64,000 bases of DNA from Thiobacillus sp. (lineage in GTDB: Bacteria; Pseudomonadota; Gammaproteobacteria; Burkholderiales; Thiobacillaceae). The notes under the pieces are model-generated. The model was not told where the DNA came from, did not search any database, and saw only the letters and a program-made list of their open reading frames with translations. Below, piece by piece: positions 11,384 to 20,645 of this stretch. Both the position numbers and the translations under genes were made by a program. Each line of letters starts with the position of its first letter. Positions within the stretch are counted from its first letter, which is position 1. The stretch is from contig JAIBEI010000014.1 of the NCBI GenBank assembly GCA_019459055.1, positions 1 to 64,000 on the forward strand, written 5' to 3'.

Positions 11384-12406
11384 TCAGCGCACGCAGTTAC
11401 GGCCCGAATGCTTGGCGAGGTAAAGCTTGTCGTCGGCGGCCTGCAGCAGGCTGTAGCAGCCCAGGTTTGCGCTGGGGTGCGCGCTGGCGCAGCCGACGCT
11501 GATGGAGACATGGTCGGCGCCGTCCGGGCGCCGCTGCGGGATGTTCAGTTCCATCACGGCCTGGCGCAGGTGTTCCCCGATCAGGAACGCGCCTTCCAGA
11601 TCGGTGCCGGGCAGGATGGCGGCGAATTCCTCGCCGCCATAGCGGGCCAGAAGATCGCCCGGCCGGGTGAGCACCTGGGACAAGGCCTTGACCACCCGCC
11701 GCAGGCAGTGGTCGCCTTCGCGGTGGCCGTACAGGTCGTTGAACTGCTTGAAGCAATCCACATCGATCATCACCATGGCGAGCGGCTGCCCGTCGCGCAT
11801 CGCGCGCCGCCATTCGGCGTCCAGAGTGAGGTCGAAACAGCGCCGGTTGGCGACGCCGGTGAGGCTGTCCTGGTTGGCGTGGCGCTCCAGCTGGTCGTGC
11901 CTGCGCTTGAGCCGGATCTGGTTCTGGATGCGCGCCTCGACGACGTCCGGGTGGAACGGGCGGGTGATGCACTCATCCGCCCCGAGCTTCAAGGCACGTG
12001 CCTCCTCCGCAGGATCGTCGCCGTCGGTGATCACCACGATCTGGATGGTCCGAATTGTCTCGTCGGCCTTGATCTGGCGGCAGATCGCCAGACCGGCCGG
12101 CGCCCTGGCGTCGAGCAGGATAAGGTCGGGCTGCTGATCGGGGTCGCGTACGCTGTCCAGAACCCGGGCGGCGCTCGGCACGATCTGCAACAGGCATGTT
12201 TGCGCCAGCATGCGGGCGAGGAGCGGGGTGGATTCGTTATTGACAGCGAGGATGCGCGGCTTGTCGGGTCGCTTGGTGCTCTTTTGCGGATTGACCGCAA
12301 CGGCTCCCGGCGCGCGCAGCATGCGGAGCGAAGCGTGGGTGGGCGGCGCGAGGTAGGCCTCGGCTTTCATCCGCAGCGGGTTGCGCTCAGCCAGCTTGAT
12401 CCACAT
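11384..12406 (-). CDS. Diguanylate cyclase with degenerate receiver domain
   Basis: A 340-residue REC-GGDEF protein that should make cyclic di-GMP. The GGDEF domain (about 170-340) has the active motif RYGGEEF (GGEEF at 257-261) and an RPGD inhibitory I-site five residues before it, so catalysis and product inhibition look intact. The receiver (about 50-165) keeps the phospho-acceptor Asp99 and Thr127. However, the acidic pair is Asn56-Asn57 (ILAVNNES instead of the usual DD), and the conserved Lys is Arg149. Normal Mg-dependent phosphorylation is therefore doubtful. A 50-residue basic extension precedes the receiver. A small SAP-like gene lies 9 bp upstream on the same strand. Confidence 0.88.
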   Translation of the reverse strand: MWIKLAERNPLRMKAEAYLAPPTHASLRMLRAPGAVAVNPQKSTKRPDKPRILAVNNESTPLLARMLAQTCLLQIVPSAARVLDSVRDPDQQPDLILLDARAPAGLAICRQIKADETIRTIQIVVITDGDDPAEEARALKLGADECITRPFHPDVVEARIQNQIRLKRRHDQLERHANQDSLTGVANRRCFDLTLDAEWRRAMRDGQPLAMVMIDVDCFKQFNDLYGHREGDHCLRRVVKALSQVLTRPGDLLARYGGEEFAAILPGTDLEGAFLIGEHLRQAVMELNIPQRRPDGADHVSISVGCASAHPSANLGCYSLLQAADDKLYLAKHSGRNCVR

Positions 12407-12415
12407 CAGTGGTAC

Positions 12416-12622
12416 CTAACACGCCCACTGGGCCCTGAGTTTGCGGCATTCCGAGCTCCACTCGCAAACGTCCGTGCAGAAGTAGCGTTTCTCGGATGAG
12501 AAGCAGGGGTCTTTGCCGCGGAGGAGCTGGATATTCCGGATGAGCTGTATTTTCGATGTGTAGGGGGCAGACGTTTTGAGTCCAAAATCGAAAGCGAGTT
12601 GCTGCAATTGCTCAACAGTCAT
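12416..12622 (-). CDS. Small SAP-like, Cys-rich protein
   Basis: A 68-residue protein. The first half (MTVEQLQQLAFDFGLKTS... IQLIRNIQLLRG) matches the helix-extended loop-helix pattern of SAP-type nucleic-acid-binding domains. The second half has five Cys (40, 49, 53, 59, 68) in a C-x8-C-x3-C-x5-C arrangement that could bind a metal or form a small knot. I start at the ATG at 12622, which has GGAG 6 nt upstream; the ATG four codons earlier has no such site. It ends 9 bp before the diguanylate cyclase, so the two are probably co-transcribed. Confidence 0.7.
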   Translation of the reverse strand: MTVEQLQQLAFDFGLKTSAPYTSKIQLIRNIQLLRGKDPCFSSEKRYFCTDVCEWSSECRKLRAQWAC

Positions 12623-12820
12623 TTTCGGCTCCATGCTAAAGCGGGATGTGTAAGGTATCTAGGACCGCTTGGCCCTGTAAATTAGTAGAATCTTTAGTCG
12701 GCTGTTTGCACCCGCATAAAAATTTTATGACTTGCATCCGCATGAAATTTGATGAAATGTCGGGAACGCGCTTGATGGCCCCGGCCGAAGCGAAGGCAAG
12801 CGAGGCAAAGGAGGGTCGGT

Positions 12821-15217
12821 ATGGAAACCAGGCAAGCCGCTGAGAATCAGCCGCCGCGCAGCGAGGCGGGGCCGGACTTTGTCGGCCCTGCGCAGCCGGC
12901 TCGCGAGACCCCCCAATGCGCCGAAAGCTGCATCCTCGTGCAGCAGGCGCTGGCTGAGTCGCGCCAAGGCGAGCAGATCCTGGCCGGCCTGATCGAATCG
13001 GCCATGGACGCCATCATCAGCATGGACGACAACCATTGCATTGTGCTGTTCAACCCGGCAGCCGAGCAGATGTTCGGCCTCTCGGCCGCCGAGGCCCTGG
13101 GCCGGCCGATCGAGCTGTTGCTGCCCGAGGAGGCGCGCAACCGGCACGCGGAACAAATTCGCACGTTCGCCCGGACCGGGGTAAGCAGCCGCCAGCTGGC
13201 GGGGCCGGGGTGCGTGCGCGGGCGCCGCGCCAATGGCGAGGTTTTCGAGGTGGAAGCCTCCATTTCCCAGATCGAGGTGGCAGGATCCCGGTTTTTTACC
13301 GTCATTTTGCGCGACATCAGCAATCGCATCCTCGCCGAAAAGGCCTTGCGGCAGAGTGAGGAGCGGCTGGCGCTGTTTGCCGCCACCACCTTCGAGGGCA
13401 TCGTCATCAGCGAGGGGGGCCGCATTCTCGACTGCAACGAGCAGATCGCGCGAATGACGGGCTATACGACCCAGGAGCTCGTGGGACGGGCCATCGTGGA
13501 ACTGATTGCCCCCGAAGACCGCGAACGGGCCGCTGAAATTATCCGGAATGGCAACGACACCATCGCCGAGCACACCGTCCTGCGCAAGGACGGGAGTCGC
13601 ATCCTCATCGAAGCCCACGGCAAGACAATTCCGGCCGGGTCTCCCAACGGACGTCGCCTGACTACGGTGCGCGACATCACCGAGCGCAAGCAGATCGAGC
13701 AGGCCTTGCGCGCCAGCCAGGCAGACCTCAATCGCGCCCAGTCCGTGGGCCAGATCGGCAGCTGGCGGCTCGACATCCAGCACAACGCGTTGCACTGGTC
13801 CGACGAGACCTACCGCATCCATGGCATTGCCGCGGACACGCCGCTGACCTATGAGACCTTTCTTGTCACCGTGCACCCGGATGACCGGGCCTACGTCGAC
13901 CGCATGTGGAAAGCGGCCCTGCGAGGCGCGCCCTACGATATCGAGCATCGCCTGGTCGTGGACGGCGCGGTGAAATGGGTACGCGAACGGGCCGAACTGG
14001 AATTCGACGAGCAGGGGGCTGTGGTGGGCGGATTCGGCACCACGCTGGACATCACCGAACTCAAGCAGGCCGAGCAGGCGTTGATTGAGGCCAATCACCG
14101 CAAGGACGAATTCCTCGCCATGCTCGCCCACGAATTGCGCAACCCGCTGACGCCGATCCGCAACGCCGCGCATGTGCTGGGCCGCCTGGGCAGCCAGGAG
14201 CCGCGGGTGCAGTGGGCGCAGCAGACCATCGAGCGGCAGGTGGACCATCTCACCCGTCTGGTGGACGAACTGCTCGACGTCTCGCGCATCGTGCGCGGCA
14301 AGGTTACGCTCAAGATGGAGCCAGTCGAGCTGGCCGGCGTGTTGACCCAGGCGCTGGAAATGGCCCGCGCGCAGATCGATGCCAAGGGGCATCGGGTCGC
14401 GCTGAAGCTGCCCCGCCAGCCGGTCTATCTGTCCGGCGACCCGGTGCGGCTTGCCCAGGTGGTGCTCAACCTGCTGGACAACGCCGCCAAGTACACGCCG
14501 GAGGGCGGCAGCATCGAGGTCGAGGCCAGCGTGGCCGGCCCGCTGATCGAGATCCAGGTGCGCGACAACGGTATCGGCATCCCGGCCGAACTGCTGCCGC
14601 ACGTGTTTGACCTGTTCCATCAGGGTGAGCGCACCCTCGATCGCAGCCAGGGCGGGCTGGGGATCGGCCTGACGCTGGCAAAACGGCTGGTGGAGATGCA
14701 CGGCGGGGTGCTGAAAGCGCACAGCGCCGGGGCGGGACTGGGCTCGACCTTCACGATGTGGCTGCCGGCCCTGCCCGAAACGCCGGCAGCCGACAGCCGT
14801 GAGGCGCTGACGGCGAGCCCCGCCACGGCGGCGCGCTGCCGGGTGCTGGTGGTTGACGACGACCCCGCCGTGGCCGACAGCATGACCGTGCTGCTCGAGC
14901 TCGAAGGCCATGAGGTCAAGACAGCCACCAGCGGCGAGATGGCACTGGCGCTCGCCCGCAGCTTCCGCCCGCAGCTGGTCCTGCTCGACATCGGATTGCA
15001 AGGTATGGACGGTTACCAGGTGGCGCAGCAGCTGCGCGCGCAACAGGCAGCAGACGAAAGTCTGTGCCTGGTGGCGGTGACCGGCTACGGCCACGAGGAG
15101 GCCCGGGTTCGCTCCGAGGAAGCTGGCTTCGACCGGCATCTGGTCAAGCCGGTGTGCCCCGATGCCCTGTTCGAACTGCTGGCGGAAATCGGCGACGAGG
15201 CGAACTGGCAAGCGTGA
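12821..15217 (+). CDS. Hybrid sensor histidine kinase (PAS x3-HK-REC)
   Basis: A 798-residue soluble hybrid kinase with no membrane segments. It has three PAS domains (about 50-170, 180-290, 305-415), a HisKA domain with the phospho-accepting His437 in FLAMLAHELRNPL, a HATPase_c domain (NLLDNAAKYTPEGG; GLGIGLTLAKRLVEMHGG) and a C-terminal receiver from about residue 670 (RVLVVDDDP; acceptor Asp in LVLLDIGLQGMDG). AGGAGGG lies 6-12 nt before the ATG. The GTG of the next kinase overlaps its stop codon, so both sensors and the FixJ-like regulator form one transcription unit. The signal sensed is unknown. Confidence 0.9.
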   Translation: METRQAAENQPPRSEAGPDFVGPAQPARETPQCAESCILVQQALAESRQGEQILAGLIESAMDAIISMDDNHCIVLFNPAAEQMFGLSAAEALGRPIELLLPEEARNRHAEQIRTFARTGVSSRQLAGPGCVRGRRANGEVFEVEASISQIEVAGSRFFTVILRDISNRILAEKALRQSEERLALFAATTFEGIVISEGGRILDCNEQIARMTGYTTQELVGRAIVELIAPEDRERAAEIIRNGNDTIAEHTVLRKDGSRILIEAHGKTIPAGSPNGRRLTTVRDITERKQIEQALRASQADLNRAQSVGQIGSWRLDIQHNALHWSDETYRIHGIAADTPLTYETFLVTVHPDDRAYVDRMWKAALRGAPYDIEHRLVVDGAVKWVRERAELEFDEQGAVVGGFGTTLDITELKQAEQALIEANHRKDEFLAMLAHELRNPLTPIRNAAHVLGRLGSQEPRVQWAQQTIERQVDHLTRLVDELLDVSRIVRGKVTLKMEPVELAGVLTQALEMARAQIDAKGHRVALKLPRQPVYLSGDPVRLAQVVLNLLDNAAKYTPEGGSIEVEASVAGPLIEIQVRDNGIGIPAELLPHVFDLFHQGERTLDRSQGGLGIGLTLAKRLVEMHGGVLKAHSAGAGLGSTFTMWLPALPETPAADSREALTASPATAARCRVLVVDDDPAVADSMTVLLELEGHEVKTATSGEMALALARSFRPQLVLLDIGLQGMDGYQVAQQLRAQQAADESLCLVAVTGYGHEEARVRSEEAGFDRHLVKPVCPDALFELLAEIGDEANWQA

Positions 15218-17409
15218 AACTGCCTTCGCCACGACTTGCCCATGGCCACACCATCCAGCGGGTGGTGCAGGTCGATCCACGCCGCATCATCGTGCTTACC
15301 GTGCTGCTGGGGCTGGCCTTTTCGGCGCTGCTCGCGATTCCGTTCGTGTTCTACCAGCGAGCCGAAACCGAGAACAGCCTGAGTCTCATGCAGGCCGAGC
15401 AGGAGCGGGTCGTCAAGCTTGCGGCGGGCGCCATCCACCAGGAAATGGACGCGGTGCTGTCCGACCTGCGCTACTTGTCGCAGCACAACGCGATCAGGAA
15501 CCACCTGGCACGTGACAGTCGCGGCAGCCGTATGGATCTGGCCATGGAGTACGTGGGACTGGCGAGGCAGAAGCGCCTTTACGATCAGGTCCGCTTCATC
15601 GGTCTGGACGGCAGGGAGGTGGTGCGCGTCGACTTCAACAATGGGCACCCCGAAATCGTCGCGGACCCTGATCTCGAGGATCGGCGCGACTGCGCCTGTT
15701 TTGAGGAAACCCGGTGGCTGTCGCCGGGTCAGATCTACGTCTCGCCGCTGGACGTGAATCCTGCACCGGGCGCCGCCGAAGCAGTGGGGCCGGTCATCCG
15801 CTTCGCCACGCCGGTGGCCGATGAGCAGGGCCTGATCCGCGGCATGGTGGTGCTCGACTACCTGGGGCAGCGCCTGCGCGACAAACTGGTGACGCTGGAA
15901 GGCCAGGCCGGCAGGATCCAGCTGTTCGACGCACAGGGGCATTGGCTCATGGGCGCCGGCCCGGACGCGGAATCGGGCTTGACGGACCGCGGAAGGTCGC
16001 AGCCGAGTCTTGCCGAGTGGTCCGCGCGGCTGTGGCGGCAGATGGAAAGCGAACAATCCGGCGCCCATCAAACCGATGCATCCCTGATCCGGTTCGAGCG
16101 CGTCTATCCCCTGCTCGGCGAGAACCTTACGCCAGCCCAGGCCGGCTATGCCAGTCCGGTCGACGCGGACCGCTATTTCTGGACGGTTGTCGTCGAGTAC
16201 TCGCAGTCGGCCATGCACGCGGCCAATCAGGCATTGCTGAAAAAACTGTCGACGGTTTATGGCGCGCTGGTGCTGTTCGCTTTCCTGGTCGCCGGCGCGC
16301 TTGCCCTGACCGTCAGCCGCAACAAGGCGCTCGCCCAGGTGATGGAAAAGGTGGTGGACCACGTACCCGTCCTGATCGCCTATGTCGACGCAGAACAGCG
16401 CTATCGTTTCAACAACATGGCCTATGAGCGCGCCTTCGGCCGCAGACCCGAGCAGATCTACGGCAAGCCCATGCGGGAGCTGCTGGGCGAAGACGCCTAT
16501 CGGGCGGTGCGCCCCTACATCGAACAGGCGCTCGCCGGGAAAGCGGTGAGTTTTGAACGCCAGATGGCCTTCGCCGACTCGGGCACGCGTGACGTGGCCA
16601 TTACCTATTTGCCGGATCTTTCGCCCCAGGGAGGCGTGCGCGGCTTTTACGTCATGGTCAACGATGTCACTCCGATCAAGGCGTCGCAACATCGCGAGCG
16701 GCAGCATATGCTTGAACTGGCGCACGTCACGCGTCTCGCCAGCCTGGGCGAAATGGCGACCCAGATCGCCCACGAGATCAACCAGCCGCTGGCCGCCATT
16801 GCCTTGTACAGCGCGGCAGGCCTGCGCACCATGGCCGGCGAATGCGACCGCAGCAAGATGGAGGCCTGGCTCGAGGCGATCAATGCCCAGGCCAAGCGGG
16901 CCGGTGAAATCGTCAAGCGGGTGCGCAGCTTCGTTCAGAAGGGCGAGCCCCGACTCGTCCCGGTGGACCTCAACCTGGTCGTCCGTGAGACCGCCGCCCT
17001 GGTCGATCACGATGCCCGCTCGCATGACGTCGAGATCGTCCTCGAGCTGGCCGAGGGCCTGCCCCTAGTGCAGGGGGAGCGCGTGCTGCTGGAACAGGTC
17101 GTCTTCAACCTGCTGCGCAATGCCATCGATGCGGCGCTGACCGGATCCGGCCAGCGCCGGGTCACGCTGCGGACGTTCTCCGACGCGCAACTGGTCTATG
17201 TTGAAGTTAGCGATACCGGGCCCGGCGTGGATCCAGCGCTCGGTGAGCAGATCTTCAGTTCATTCGTGACCAGCAAGCTGGGGGGCTTGGGTATGGGACT
17301 GGCCATCAGTCGTTCGATCGTCGAGGCGCATGGCGGCAGCCTGCGCTACGCCAGCAATCCGGGGGGTGGGGCCACATTCACGTTCAGCATGGCGCAGGCG
17401 GCCGGCTGA
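15214..17409 (+). CDS. Membrane sensor histidine kinase (Cache-PAS-HK)
   Basis: A 731-residue kinase. I use the GTG at 15214 (GTGA overlap with the preceding stop), although the frame is open further upstream. Transmembrane helix 1 (about 25-45) and helix 2 (about 350-372) bracket a large periplasmic double-Cache-like sensor. A PAS domain (about 380-490) and HisKA/HATPase_c follow. The H-box reads GEMATQIAHEINQPLAAIA, the form typical of FixL/DctB/TtrS-type kinases, and the G-box reads [19 protein letters not shown]. It overlaps the following FixJ-like regulator by 3 bp, its likely partner. The ligand is not evident. Confidence 0.88.
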   Translation: MKLPSPRLAHGHTIQRVVQVDPRRIIVLTVLLGLAFSALLAIPFVFYQRAETENSLSLMQAEQERVVKLAAGAIHQEMDAVLSDLRYLSQHNAIRNHLARDSRGSRMDLAMEYVGLARQKRLYDQVRFIGLDGREVVRVDFNNGHPEIVADPDLEDRRDCACFEETRWLSPGQIYVSPLDVNPAPGAAEAVGPVIRFATPVADEQGLIRGMVVLDYLGQRLRDKLVTLEGQAGRIQLFDAQGHWLMGAGPDAESGLTDRGRSQPSLAEWSARLWRQMESEQSGAHQTDASLIRFERVYPLLGENLTPAQAGYASPVDADRYFWTVVVEYSQSAMHAANQALLKKLSTVYGALVLFAFLVAGALALTVSRNKALAQVMEKVVDHVPVLIAYVDAEQRYRFNNMAYERAFGRRPEQIYGKPMRELLGEDAYRAVRPYIEQALAGKAVSFERQMAFADSGTRDVAITYLPDLSPQGGVRGFYVMVNDVTPIKASQHRERQHMLELAHVTRLASLGEMATQIAHEINQPLAAIALYSAAGLRTMAGECDRSKMEAWLEAINAQAKRAGEIVKRVRSFVQKGEPRLVPVDLNLVVRETAALVDHDARSHDVEIVLELAEGLPLVQGERVLLEQVVFNLLRNAIDAALTGSGQRRVTLRTFSDAQLVYVEVSDTGPGVDPALGEQIFSSFVTSKLGGLGMGLAISRSIVEAHGGSLRYASNPGGGATFTFSMAQAAG

Positions 17410-18032
17410 TGGGAGAGCACCTGCCAACCGTTTATGTCGTCGACGACGACGATGCAGTGCGCGAGGCGCTGGGGGCGCTGCTCGGTTCGGTGCCCCTGCG
17501 CCATCAGGGTTTCGCCACGGCAGAGGCCTTTCTTTCGGTGGCGAGTCCCCGCATGCGGGGCTGCCTGCTGCTCGACGTGCGCATGCCCGGCATGGGCGGG
17601 CTGGAACTGCAGCGCTTTTTGCGGGAGCGGGAGGTCGCGCTGCAGGTCATCATCATCACCGGACACGGCGATGTGCCCATGGCGGTGCGCGCCCTCAAGT
17701 CCGGCGCGTCCGACTTCATCGAGAAACCGTTCAACGAGCAGGACCTGCTCGACCGCATTCAGGTCTGCCTGCGGGAGGACCAGGCATTCTGGAGTACGCG
17801 GCAGGCACTGAATGAGGCAGAGGCGCGCTTCGAAGCGCTGACACCACGCGAGCGGGCGGTGATGGAATTGATCGCGGCCGGCAATCACACCAAGAAAATC
17901 GCGCTACAGCTCGACATCCAGGATCGAACCGTGGACGTCCACCGCTTCAACATCATGCGCAAGGTGGGCGTTCGCACTCTGGCCGAGCTGCTGCACCTGT
18001 GGTCGGCCGCCCATCAACCGGTGCAGCACTGA
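17409..18032 (+). CDS. FixJ/TtrR-family response regulator
   Basis: A 207-residue regulator. The receiver has Asp12-Asp15, acceptor Asp56 (LLLDVRMPGMGG), Thr84 and Lys106 (IEKPF). The LuxR-type helix-turn-helix (about 140-200) reads LTPRERAVMELIAAGNHTKKIALQL...RTVDVHRFNIMRKVGV. Its ATG overlaps the stop of the upstream kinase (ATGA), making this the probable phosphotransfer partner. It likely activates genes in response to whatever the Cache sensor detects; no target promoter is visible nearby. Confidence 0.9.
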   Translation: MGEHLPTVYVVDDDDAVREALGALLGSVPLRHQGFATAEAFLSVASPRMRGCLLLDVRMPGMGGLELQRFLREREVALQVIIITGHGDVPMAVRALKSGASDFIEKPFNEQDLLDRIQVCLREDQAFWSTRQALNEAEARFEALTPRERAVMELIAAGNHTKKIALQLDIQDRTVDVHRFNIMRKVGVRTLAELLHLWSAAHQPVQH

Positions 18033-18060
18033 GCGTCCCCGGTGGCTGGCCTGGTGCGCA

Positions 18061-18880
18061 GTGCAGGCGCTGCACGACGTCCTGCATCCGGGTTGCAGCG
18101 ACCCCCAGTGTTACTTCAAATCCCTCTGGCGGGGCGCGGCCGCCGGGCTGGGCCGCGGGGAGCGCACCGAGCGCGAGGCATACGACCCCGTGCTCAAGCG
18201 CCATTTCTCGATTCTCGTGCAACCCCTGGTGAGGCCGCCGCGTCCCTTGCGGGAGGCCGGCGATCTGCATGCCGTCGTGATGATGAGCGACATCAGCGAC
18301 ATCAAGCAGGCCGAGGCCGGCTACCAGCACCTGTTCCAGGAACTCGAGTGCATGGTGTGCCTGGAAAAGGAAAGGCGCGAGTTCAGCGAGGGCATGCAGG
18401 CGCGCCTGCTGACCATCCTCGAGAGAACCACCGATTACATCGCCATGGCCGACGCCAAGGGCGGCATGCTCTATCTCAATCCGGCCGGGCGTGCCTTGCT
18501 GGGGCTGGGTCCGCACGACGACATCTCGCACATGAAGCTGTGCGAGCACGGCGACCAGGAGGCGAAGGACAGGATATGGCGGGAGGCCATTCCGTCGGCG
18601 ATTCGAGAAGTCGTTCAACGTCGCCGAGCACGAGGTGCCGGCGCCGCTCAGGATCTCCCTCTACCGCGCCGCCAGTGTCTGGGACACGCTGACGCATCGC
18701 GAGCGCGAAGTGCTCAACTGGTCGCGGAAGGGCACCCGAACCGCTACATTTCCGATTACCTCTGCCTCAGCATCAAGACCGTCGAAAAGCACCGTTCCAA
18801 CCTGATGATGAAGCTCGGCCTGCACAACGCCTTCGATGCTGACCAGCTACGCGGTCGTGAAAGGCCTGGCCGGCATTAGC
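18061..18880 (+). pseudogene. Decayed PAS-LuxR transcriptional regulator
   Basis: Parts of a PAS-PAS-LuxR regulator spread over shifting frames. Frame A (from about 18061) encodes a PAS end (REAYDPVLKRHFSILVQPL ... MSDISDIKQAEAG) and a second PAS (TTDYIAMADAKGGMLYLNPA) up to about 18600. Frame B then carries FEKSFNVAEHEVPAPLRISL and the first half of the HTH (LTHREREVLNWSRKG). Near 18733 the reading returns to frame A for NRYISDYLCLSIKTVEKHRS. At about 18836 it moves to frame B again for [12 protein letters not shown]. Three shifts, plus no credible start, make this a pseudogene, not one ORF. It directly follows the kinase/regulator operon. Confidence 0.75.
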
Positions 18881-18898
18881 CCCGCGCCGCAACAAGCA

Positions 18899-18927
18899 TT
18901 GCCGCTCGGGCGCTTAGCCGGTATAGT
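18899..18927 (+). promoter_or_regulatory. Sigma-70 promoter candidate for rhlE
   Basis: TTGCCG, a 17-bp spacer and TATAGT. This is a near-consensus -35/-10 pair about 120 bp before the rhlE ATG, which implies a long 5' leader of roughly 110 nt. Confidence 0.6.
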
Positions 18928-19048
18928 GCGGCCTCCCGCACCCTGCCAATCGGTGCGCGGTTCTCTTACCCCGATCTCACGATCCCCTATTCGTCTGCCT
19001 CGATTGGTGTTGCCACAAGCGCAACAGGCCGTCGCAGGAAAAACCTAC

Positions 19049-20479
19049 ATGACTACTGAAACACTCTCAGCCAGCCCGGCTTTTGCCGAGCTCGGCCTGG
19101 CCGAACCCATCATGCGTGCGATTGCCGATGCCGGCTACACCACGCCCACCCCGATCCAGGCGCAGGCGATTCCGCAGGTGCTGGCAGGCGGCGACCTGCT
19201 CGCCGCGGCGCAGACCGGCACCGGCAAGACCGCCGGATTCGTTCTGCCGATCCTGCACCATCTGTCGACGCGCGCAGCAGCGGCGCCCAAGCCGGGCCGC
19301 CCACGCTGCCTGATCCTGGTGCCGACGCGCGAACTCGCCGCGCAGGTCGAGGAATCGGTCAAGACCTACGGCAAGCACCTGTCGCTCACCTCGATGGTGA
19401 TGTTCGGCGGCGTCAACATCAACCCGCAGTACAAGGCGCTGAAGTCGCGCGTCGACATCCTGGTGGCGACGCCCGGCCGCCTGCTCGACCACATGGGACA
19501 GAAGACGGTGGACCTGTCCGGCGTCGAAATCCTGGTGCTCGACGAAGCCGACCGCATGCTCGACATGGGCTTCATCCGCGACATCAAGAAAGTGCTCGCC
19601 GTGGTGCCGAAGCAGCGCCAGACCCTGCTGTTCTCGGCGACCTTCTCCGACGAGATCCGCGCCCTGGCCAACGGCCTCTTGAACAACCCGAAGAGCGTCG
19701 AAGTCGCGCGCCGCAACACCACGGTGGAAGTCATCGAGCAGTCGATGCACCGGGTGCCGCAGGCCCACAAGCGCGATCTGCTGGCGCACCTGATCAAGCA
19801 CCACGACTGGCAGCAGGTGCTGGTGTTCACCCGCACCAAGCACGGCGCCAACAAACTGACCGAAAAGCTCATCAAGGACGGCATCACTGCCGCCGCGATC
19901 CACGGCAACAAGAGCCAACCGGCGCGCACCAAGGCGCTGGCCAGCTTCAAGGACGGCAGCGTGCGCGTGCTGGTGGCCACCGACATCGCCGCGCGCGGCA
20001 TCGACATCGACCAGCTGCCGCAGGTGGTCAACTTCGAACTGCCCAACGTGCCGGAAGACTACGTCCACCGCATCGGCCGCACCGGCCGCGCCGGCACCAC
20101 CGGCTCGGCGCTGTCGCTGGTGGACGATGAGGAAATGAGCTACCTGCGCGACATCGAGAAGCTGATCAAGCGCGCGATCGTGCGGGTCGAAATCGAACCC
20201 GGCTTCGTGGCGCCGGCCAAGGCCGATCTCATGTCCGAGGAACGTCCGCCGCGTCCGCCGCAAGGCCGTGGCGGCCCGCGCCAGGGGCAGGGCGCGGGGC
20301 GTGGCGGGCAACCCGGCGGCCGCAGCGGCTCCGGCCGTTCGCCGCAGGCCAAACCCGCCAGTGCCGGTGCCAAGCCGGCAGGTGGGCGCAGCGGCGCACC
20401 GGGTCAGTCGACCCAGCCGCGCAAGCTGCGTCCGCCAGCCGCCCTGTTTGCGGGCAAGCCGGGTTCGCGCGGCCACTGA
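19049..20479 (+). CDS. rhlE: DEAD-box ATP-dependent RNA helicase RhlE
   Basis: A 476-residue DEAD-box helicase for RNA remodelling, probably in ribosome assembly or RNA decay. All core motifs are present: Q motif ([12 protein letters not shown]), [28 protein letters not shown], and [10 protein letters not shown]. The C-terminal tail (about 390-476) is low-complexity, rich in Gly, Arg, Pro and Gln, as in RhlE proteins, and ends in a basic RKLRPP segment. The ATG at 19049 ([12 protein letters not shown]) is preferred over the longer open frame, which runs into the upstream pseudogene. It has its own promoter at about 18900. Confidence 0.9.
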   Translation: MTTETLSASPAFAELGLAEPIMRAIADAGYTTPTPIQAQAIPQVLAGGDLLAAAQTGTGKTAGFVLPILHHLSTRAAAAPKPGRPRCLILVPTRELAAQVEESVKTYGKHLSLTSMVMFGGVNINPQYKALKSRVDILVATPGRLLDHMGQKTVDLSGVEILVLDEADRMLDMGFIRDIKKVLAVVPKQRQTLLFSATFSDEIRALANGLLNNPKSVEVARRNTTVEVIEQSMHRVPQAHKRDLLAHLIKHHDWQQVLVFTRTKHGANKLTEKLIKDGITAAAIHGNKSQPARTKALASFKDGSVRVLVATDIAARGIDIDQLPQVVNFELPNVPEDYVHRIGRTGRAGTTGSALSLVDDEEMSYLRDIEKLIKRAIVRVEIEPGFVAPAKADLMSEERPPRPPQGRGGPRQGQGAGRGGQPGGRSGSGRSPQAKPASAGAKPAGGRSGAPGQSTQPRKLRPPAALFAGKPGSRGH

Positions 20480-20500
20480 TCCGGTCGTCCCTTCCCCCGC

Positions 20501-20575
20501 CCTCATTGCGAACGGAGCAATCCAGCAGCGCTGCCGCAGGCTGGATTGCTTCGGCTGCGCCTCGCGTTGACGAGG
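20501..20575. repeat. REP-like palindromic element after rhlE
   Basis: CCTCATTGCGAAC...GCAATCCAGC, a short loop, then GCTGGATTGC...GACGAGG. The 10-bp inner arms (20517-20526 and 20540-20549) are perfectly complementary and the outer parts partly so. The wording resembles the dispersed extragenic palindromes with TCATTGCGA / GGATTGCTTC signatures found in many proteobacterial genomes. A related half-copy is at 24518-24562. It may also act as a transcription stop for rhlE, though there is no T-run. Confidence 0.55.
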
Positions 20576-20645
20576 CGAGACGTGATCCACAGCGGGCACG
20601 AATCTTCCACGATTTGCCCTTCATGGCGGCGATACAATTGCCACC

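Noticed and set aside
18836-19048. Longer rhlE start at 18836
   Set aside because: The extra 71 residues include the end of the decayed LuxR gene and the rhlE promoter; the family N-terminus starts at 19049.
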